Below, one piece after another: positions 60,078 to 64,000 of a stretch of 64,000 nucleotides of DNA (the stretch's first letter is position 1; every line of letters begins with the position of its first letter). Source of the DNA: Sinorhizobium psoraleae (lineage in GTDB: Bacteria; Pseudomonadota; Alphaproteobacteria; Rhizobiales; Rhizobiaceae); the NCBI RefSeq assembly GCF_013283645.1, contig NZ_JABEKV010000003.1:558001-622000 (forward strand), given 5' to 3'. The position numbers and the translations under genes are program-made. A model generated the notes under the pieces. That model was given only the letters and a program-made list of their open reading frames with translations, was not told the DNA's origin and searched no databases.

Positions 60078-61124
60078 ATGCTTGCCAGCGACATCTCTGC
60101 GATCAACCGTAGGCCATTGGGACGCTCTGGCCTCGCGGTCGCACCTATCGGTTTAGGCTGCTGGGCGATTGGAGGTTATTTCACACTCGACGGAAAACCG
60201 GACGGCTGGGGAGAGGTCGACGACGAACAGTCGATCCGTGCCATTCATCTCGGGCTTGAGATGGGGGCTTCGCTGATCGACACGGCTGATGCTTATGGAA
60301 CCGGGCACAGCGAGGAGGTGATTGGCCGGGCACTGGGCGGACGAAGAGCTGATGCAATCATCGCAACCAAGTTCGGATACACCCATGATCGCGCCGCCCG
60401 TGCCCTCGTCAGCACCGATGTCAGTCCCGCCTACATCGAACAGGCCTGCGCGGCATCGCGTGAGCGCTTGGGCACCGACTATATCGACCTCTATCAAATC
60501 CATGTCGGAGAGCTTTCGGCCGATCTGGCGGACGCGGCCGGCGAGACGCTCGAGAAGCTGGCGGAGAAAGGCGCCATCCGTTTCTGGGGCTGGAGCACGG
60601 ACAACGCCGCAGCGGCGAGACGAATGGTGAAATTCCCGCATTTCGTCGCGGTGCAGCAGGAATTGAACGTCTTTACGGATGGGCCGGCCATGCTGGCGAT
60701 GTGTGAGGACAACAATCTCGCCAGTCTCAATCGATCACCCTTGGCGATGGGGTTCCTCAGCGGCAAGTTCAGTCCCGAGACGCGTCTGCCGCCAAGCGAC
60801 GTGCGCGCAGCCGGTCATAGCTGGGTGCGGTTCTTCGCGGACGGGCGGCCTCGCGCCGATTATCTCCACCGCCTTGCAGAGGTACGAGAGCTCCTCCAGA
60901 CCGGCGGCAGGACCTTGGCGCAAGGGGCACTCGGGTGGATTCTGGCTCGCTCGCCCAACACCTTTCCCATCCCCGGCTTCAAGACGGAGGCGCAGGTGCG
61001 CGAAAATCTGGCCGCGCTGGAGAAAGGTCCGTTACCGTCCGCGACCATGGCGGAGATCGATGCGCTTCTTGGAACGAGGCCGATCAAAGGTGATCAGTCT
61101 GCTGGGAACGGCACCCGGCAATGA
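60078..61124 (+). CDS. Aldo/keto reductase
   Basis: A 348-residue NAD(P)H-dependent reductase. The catalytic tetrad is seen as Asp and Tyr in DTADAYGTGHSEE, Lys in IIATKFGY and His in LYQIHVGEL. The C-terminal cofactor segment is IPGFKTEAQVRENLAAL. The ATG at 60078 is preferred over 60063 because AAAGGA lies six bases before it. It stands alone, and the substrate is unknown. Confidence 0.92.
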   Translation: MLASDISAINRRPLGRSGLAVAPIGLGCWAIGGYFTLDGKPDGWGEVDDEQSIRAIHLGLEMGASLIDTADAYGTGHSEEVIGRALGGRRADAIIATKFGYTHDRAARALVSTDVSPAYIEQACAASRERLGTDYIDLYQIHVGELSADLADAAGETLEKLAEKGAIRFWGWSTDNAAAARRMVKFPHFVAVQQELNVFTDGPAMLAMCEDNNLASLNRSPLAMGFLSGKFSPETRLPPSDVRAAGHSWVRFFADGRPRADYLHRLAEVRELLQTGGRTLAQGALGWILARSPNTFPIPGFKTEAQVRENLAALEKGPLPSATMAEIDALLGTRPIKGDQSAGNGTRQ

Positions 61125-61386
61125 GAATCCACGGAGCGGCTGATGCCCAGGCCGCTTCCTTCGCCTGACGGCCTCCCGTCGTCTCTTGCTTGTCCCGCGA
61201 GCCGCCACGCTTGGAACAAGCAAGTGGCGCTTCAGCTCGCCGTCGCCGGTACAAAGCGTCACTGAAAGTGTTGCATTCCTGCAACGGATTTGGCGTGATT
61301 TCTGCAATCCCGAATTGTGCCTTTGCAGATTGGTCGGTCTCGTGTAAAGTCACCACACTCGCAATTCAAATCAGAGGAGGCGTGAA
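61125..61386. other. Intergenic region with palindrome GTTGCA-TTCC-TGCAAC
   Basis: The perfect 6-bp inverted repeat at 61270-61285 lies about 100 bases upstream of a small frame. It is followed by TTTCTGCAATC and TTTGCAG half-site-like sequences, as in LysR- or MocR-type promoters. No gene is supported in the stretch. Confidence 0.45.
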
Positions 61387-61491
61387 ATGATATCTGTTCT
61401 CGGGACTATGCGCTTCTCTGGCGGGACGGCTGGCAGCACGACGATGTATCGCACATCTTGCTCGAGCCGATTTTGCTTCCAGGGTCTCTAA
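61387..61491 (+). CDS. Possible small protein, 34 residues
   Basis: The ATG at 61387 has a strong GAGGAGG site six bases upstream and encodes MISVLGTMRFSGGTAGSTTM and fourteen more residues. The sequence is not recognised. A one-base shift opens LWRDGWQHDDVSHILLEP, so the gene could be frameshifted. The strong site downstream of a palindromic promoter element is the main reason to list it. Confidence 0.35.
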   Translation: MISVLGTMRFSGGTAGSTTMYRTSCSSRFCFQGL

Positions 61492-61641
61492 GCCCCGGAT
61501 TTCTGCCGATTGGCGCTTTCCCATTTGACCTGACGTGACCGGCTGACGGAGCGATTGTTCGCATTTCCGCGTCCGCATCCGCGCGTCTTTTTTGATCTTC
61601 GAGAGGACCTGGCCGCGTTGTCGCGCCGGGACGGAAAAATC

Positions 61642-61878
61642 ATGCGTGAAGCACAACTTTTAGTTGTTGATACCCTTGCCGCAACGGTCGATGACCTGTG
61701 CCGGAAATTCGGCATCTGGAAGACCGCGGGTGCGTTGATCCGGGCCGCCTGGAGACGTCGTCAAACGACGAACCGGACCGCCCATCTGTCAAACCGCATG
61801 CGCCGCGATATCGGTCTTCCGGAGAGCGGGGACACGCTCCTGGAAGCCAGATTTCCCCTTTGGGATGTCCGGCTTTAA
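61642..61878 (+). CDS. DUF1127-domain protein
   Basis: A 78-residue basic protein. The C-terminal HLSNRMRRDIGLPES is the DUF1127 (YjiS-like) motif. Such small Arg-rich proteins in alphaproteobacteria affect RNA turnover and phosphate or stress physiology. A GGACGGA sequence lies before the ATG at 61642. The frame stays open further upstream (61555), but without a site. A strong terminator follows. Confidence 0.75.
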   Translation: MREAQLLVVDTLAATVDDLCRKFGIWKTAGALIRAAWRRRQTTNRTAHLSNRMRRDIGLPESGDTLLEARFPLWDVRL

Positions 61879-61915
61879 GGTGCCTCGCTATGCAGGACGG
61901 CAAACCGTCGGAAGC

Positions 61916-61952
61916 AGAGGAAGGACGTCAGTGACGTCCTTCCTCTCGTTTC
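61916..61952 (+). terminator. Strong terminator after the DUF1127 gene
   Basis: AGAGGAAGGACGTC and GACGTCCTTCCTCT form a perfect 14-bp stem around AGT, followed by CGTTTCG. Confidence 0.75.
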
Positions 61953-62174
61953 GTTGCTCGACTCGCGTCTGGGGCGGTCACGAGATCAGGCCGCTCGCGA
62001 ACCCTTTGCGGCTGCAACGGTCCGGCGTCGTCGATCGTCCCCGATATTCAGCGGGCCGACCAACCTCCTGCCCAAGAACAGGTTCACGGGATTTCCGCAC
62101 TCACGCACACGTCATTTCGCCGCTCGGAACAGATCGGGAAGTGCGGCGTTTCTTCCGATCGGCGGAGATCTGCG

Positions 62175-63563
62175 ATGTGGGCCTTGAGGGCGGCGATCGT
62201 TTTCGTAGCGGCCATAGTTGTGGCTGCAGGTGTGTTCTTCCTGTTGGCGTGGCGTTCCGAGATCCCCGAGGACGCCGCTGCTGCGGAGGCGAGTTTCGCC
62301 CCGGATCTCGTCGCGAAGGGCGCGCAATTGGCGGCACTCGGCAATTGCATCGCGTGCCACACCGTTCCCGGCAAACCCGCATTTTCGGGCGGCCTCGCCG
62401 TGCCGACCCCTTTTGGCACGATTTACTCCACCAACATCACCCCCGATCGTGAAACGGGCATCGGCGGCTGGAGCGAGGCGGCCTTCCAGCGCGCCATGAA
62501 CGAGGGCGTCGACCGGAACGGCAGCCACCTCTATCCAGCATTCCCCTACGACCATTTCACGCGCGTCTCGGAAGAGGACAATCGCGCTCTCTATGCCTTC
62601 CTGATGACGCGTGCCGCGGTAAAGGCTGAAGCTCCTGAGAACGATCTCCAGTTCCCGCTGACGTTCCGCCCCCTCCTTGCCGGCTGGAAGCTGCTCTTCT
62701 TCGACAGGGGCGAACTGGAACCGGACAGCGGTCAGAGCGAGGCGTGGACGCGCGGGCGCTATCTTGCCGAAGGGCTTGGCCACTGTGGCGCTTGCCACAC
62801 GCCACGCAACGCCTTCGGCGCTGAAGATCGCGACCGGAACTTCGGCGGCGGCGAGGCGGAGGGCTGGCAGGCTTACGCGATCAACAAGGATTCCAAGGCT
62901 CCTATCCCGTGGGACGAGCAAAGCCTCGCCTTTTACCTGCGCAACGGCTGGCATGAATTCCACGGCGTTTCACGCGGACCGATGGCCGAGGTAACGGGCA
63001 ACCTCTCGGCCCTTCCGGATAGCGATATCATGGCGATCGCCACCTATGTCACGTCGATCATGGGCGATCCGACGCCCGAACGCGGGCAAAAGGCTGCGCA
63101 ATTGCGCGAGCAGTTCGAAGGGGATCGCCTGGAGCAGACCGCCGATAGCCAGAGTTCGCTCGTGAGTGCTTCCGGGACCGGTTCGGGCGAAGCGATCTAT
63201 ATTGCCGCCTGTGCAAGTTGCCATGAAGGCCGCCAGCGCCAGCCCTTCGGCGGCCTGAACTTCGAACTCAGCACCGCCGTCAATGCGCCGAACCCGCAAA
63301 ACATCGTCAACATCGTCCTGTTCGGCCTTCCGCCGGCGGACGGTGAGGCCAGCGCGGTGATGCCGGCCTTCCGACATCTGCTCAATGACCAACAGGTGGC
63401 CGACGTTCTCGCTTACATGCGCGAGCGCTTCTCCGAGGAGCCGGCGTGGGCGGGCCTCGTGGAACTGGTCGCCAATACCCGTTCCGGCGCGCACAAGGTG
63501 ACCGTCCGGCCGTCGGACGGCATTGAAAGGGCGCCACACAATGTCGGTGCCGAGGAGGGATGA
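62175..63563 (+). CDS. Tri-heme membrane-anchored cytochrome c (molybdenum hydroxylase partner)
   Basis: A 462-residue protein with an N-terminal membrane helix (RAAIVFVAAIVVAAGVFFLL) and three CxxCH heme sites: CIACH near residue 58, CGACH near 206 and CASCH near 345. Blocks such as YSTNITPDRETGIGGWS and LYPAFPYDHFTRVS are shared with the cytochrome subunits of alcohol/gluconate dehydrogenases and of IorAB/nicotinate-type hydroxylases. It would carry electrons from the cytoplasmic-membrane hydroxylase to the respiratory chain. The [2Fe-2S] subunit gene overlaps its stop. Confidence 0.9.
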   Translation: MWALRAAIVFVAAIVVAAGVFFLLAWRSEIPEDAAAAEASFAPDLVAKGAQLAALGNCIACHTVPGKPAFSGGLAVPTPFGTIYSTNITPDRETGIGGWSEAAFQRAMNEGVDRNGSHLYPAFPYDHFTRVSEEDNRALYAFLMTRAAVKAEAPENDLQFPLTFRPLLAGWKLLFFDRGELEPDSGQSEAWTRGRYLAEGLGHCGACHTPRNAFGAEDRDRNFGGGEAEGWQAYAINKDSKAPIPWDEQSLAFYLRNGWHEFHGVSRGPMAEVTGNLSALPDSDIMAIATYVTSIMGDPTPERGQKAAQLREQFEGDRLEQTADSQSSLVSASGTGSGEAIYIAACASCHEGRQRQPFGGLNFELSTAVNAPNPQNIVNIVLFGLPPADGEASAVMPAFRHLLNDQQVADVLAYMRERFSEEPAWAGLVELVANTRSGAHKVTVRPSDGIERAPHNVGAEEG

Positions 63564-64000
63564 TGAGCATATCGCTGACAGTAAACGGCAGCCCGCATCA
63601 GGTCGACGCCGATCCGTCGACGCCTCTGCTCTACGTCCTTCGCGACGACCTGGCCTTGAACGGTGCCAAATACGGCTGCGGGCTCGGCCAGTGCGGCTCC
63701 TGCACCGTGGTGGTGGATGGCGAGGCGGTGCTTTCCTGCATGGTGCCGATCATGCTGCTGGAGGGACGGGAAATCACGACCATCGAAGGTTTAGGCACGA
63801 TCGACGAGCCGGGGCCGCTGCAACAGGCGTTCATCGAGCTGCAGGCGGCGCAATGCGGTTACTGCATTCCGGGCATGATGATGAGTGCGCACGCGCTCTT
63901 GCGCCGGAATGCGCAGCCAAGCGACGAGGACATCCGCGAGGCGCTGGCGACGAACCTCTGTCGTTGCGGCACGCATATGCGGATTCTCGCCGCGATCAGA
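63560..64000 (+). CDS. [2Fe-2S] subunit of a xanthine dehydrogenase-family hydroxylase, 3' end outside window
   Basis: At least 147 residues are present. The plant-type ferredoxin site is CGLGQCGSCTVVVDG with a fourth Cys in VLSCM, and the second cluster has CGYCIPGMMM and LCRCGTHMRI. This is the IorA/CoxS-like small subunit of molybdenum hydroxylases that oxidise aldehydes or N-heterocycles. The first ATG overlaps the cytochrome stop, and a second ATG three bases later sits better to GAGGAGG. The large molybdopterin subunit is expected just beyond the window. Confidence 0.93.
   Translation, partial: MMSISLTVNGSPHQVDADPSTPLLYVLRDDLALNGAKYGCGLGQCGSCTVVVDGEAVLSCMVPIMLLEGREITTIEGLGTIDEPGPLQQAFIELQAAQCGYCIPGMMMSAHALLRRNAQPSDEDIREALATNLCRCGTHMRILAAIR

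Noticed and set aside
1-64000. CRISPR array or complete prophage
   Set aside because: No regularly spaced repeats of 23-47 bases with unique spacers, and no phage structural genes or integrase, were seen. The tandem repeats at 24902-24943 have no spacers.

Overview
The window looks like accessory replicon DNA (megaplasmid, chromid or chromosomal island) from a Rhizobiaceae alphaproteobacterium, most likely Sinorhizobium/Ensifer. The grounds are high GC content, a denitrification nos cluster in the order nosRZDFYLX, a Kup transporter of 633 residues, many ABC and TRAP uptake systems with GntR regulators, and at least eight copies or fragments of a mosaic palindromic intergenic repeat of the RIME/ABC type described in rhizobia. 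The assignment is inferred from gene content, not from a database search.

Layout. 1-158 is the 3' end of pqqE. 497-10345 holds a ferritin-like diiron protein gene divergent from a complete nitrous oxide reductase operon (nosR-Z-D-F-Y-L-X), with an FNR-type half-conserved box between them. 10346-13804 is a decayed stretch with a DNA ligase remnant, kup and an IS91-family transposase remnant. 13801-23360 is a catabolic locus: divergent operons encode a GntR regulator, a sugar-type ABC importer and a DJ-1/PfpI protein on one side, and an Ldh-family dehydrogenase, an iron alcohol dehydrogenase, a semialdehyde dehydrogenase and an alpha/beta hydrolase on the other. 23732-24556 is an AAC(3)-like acetyltransferase gene.

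24938-39297 is a 14-kb sugar-acid locus. It holds an IlvD/Edd dehydratase, LtnD-like and DenD-like dehydrogenases, an FAD-linked oxidase, two FadR-type GntR regulators, two fumarylacetoacetate-hydrolase-fold enzymes, a complete TRAP transporter, an enolase-superfamily dehydratase and a 2-keto-3-deoxy-acid-type SDR. Three of its promoters carry related GTTGTC(A/T)GA palindromes. Together they suggest uptake of an aldonic acid and its breakdown through 2-keto-3-deoxy and 2,4-diketo intermediates.

39355-42458 holds a TPR-protein remnant, a methyltransferase gene, a PRC-barrel gene behind a near-perfect FNR/FixK box, and two small uncharacterised genes. 42788-50582 is a candidate Amadori-compound (fructosyl amino acid) locus: a polar amino acid ABC importer, a DAO-type FAD oxidoreductase and an EamA transporter face an FrlD-like kinase, an FrlB-like SIS deglycase and an FrlR-like UTRA regulator. 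TGTCAGACA-type palindromes sit at its promoters.

50583-61878 is looser: small hypothetical genes, a DUF4334/GXWXG protein, an RNase Z-like MBL hydrolase, an SfnB-type flavin monooxygenase-like protein, a FAD/NAD(P)-binding protein, an ArsR-SRPBCC-DoxX-VOC unit behind a perfect palindrome, an aldo/keto reductase and a DUF1127 protein. 62175-64000 begins a molybdenum hydroxylase operon, with a tri-heme cytochrome c and a [2Fe-2S] subunit cut by the window edge.
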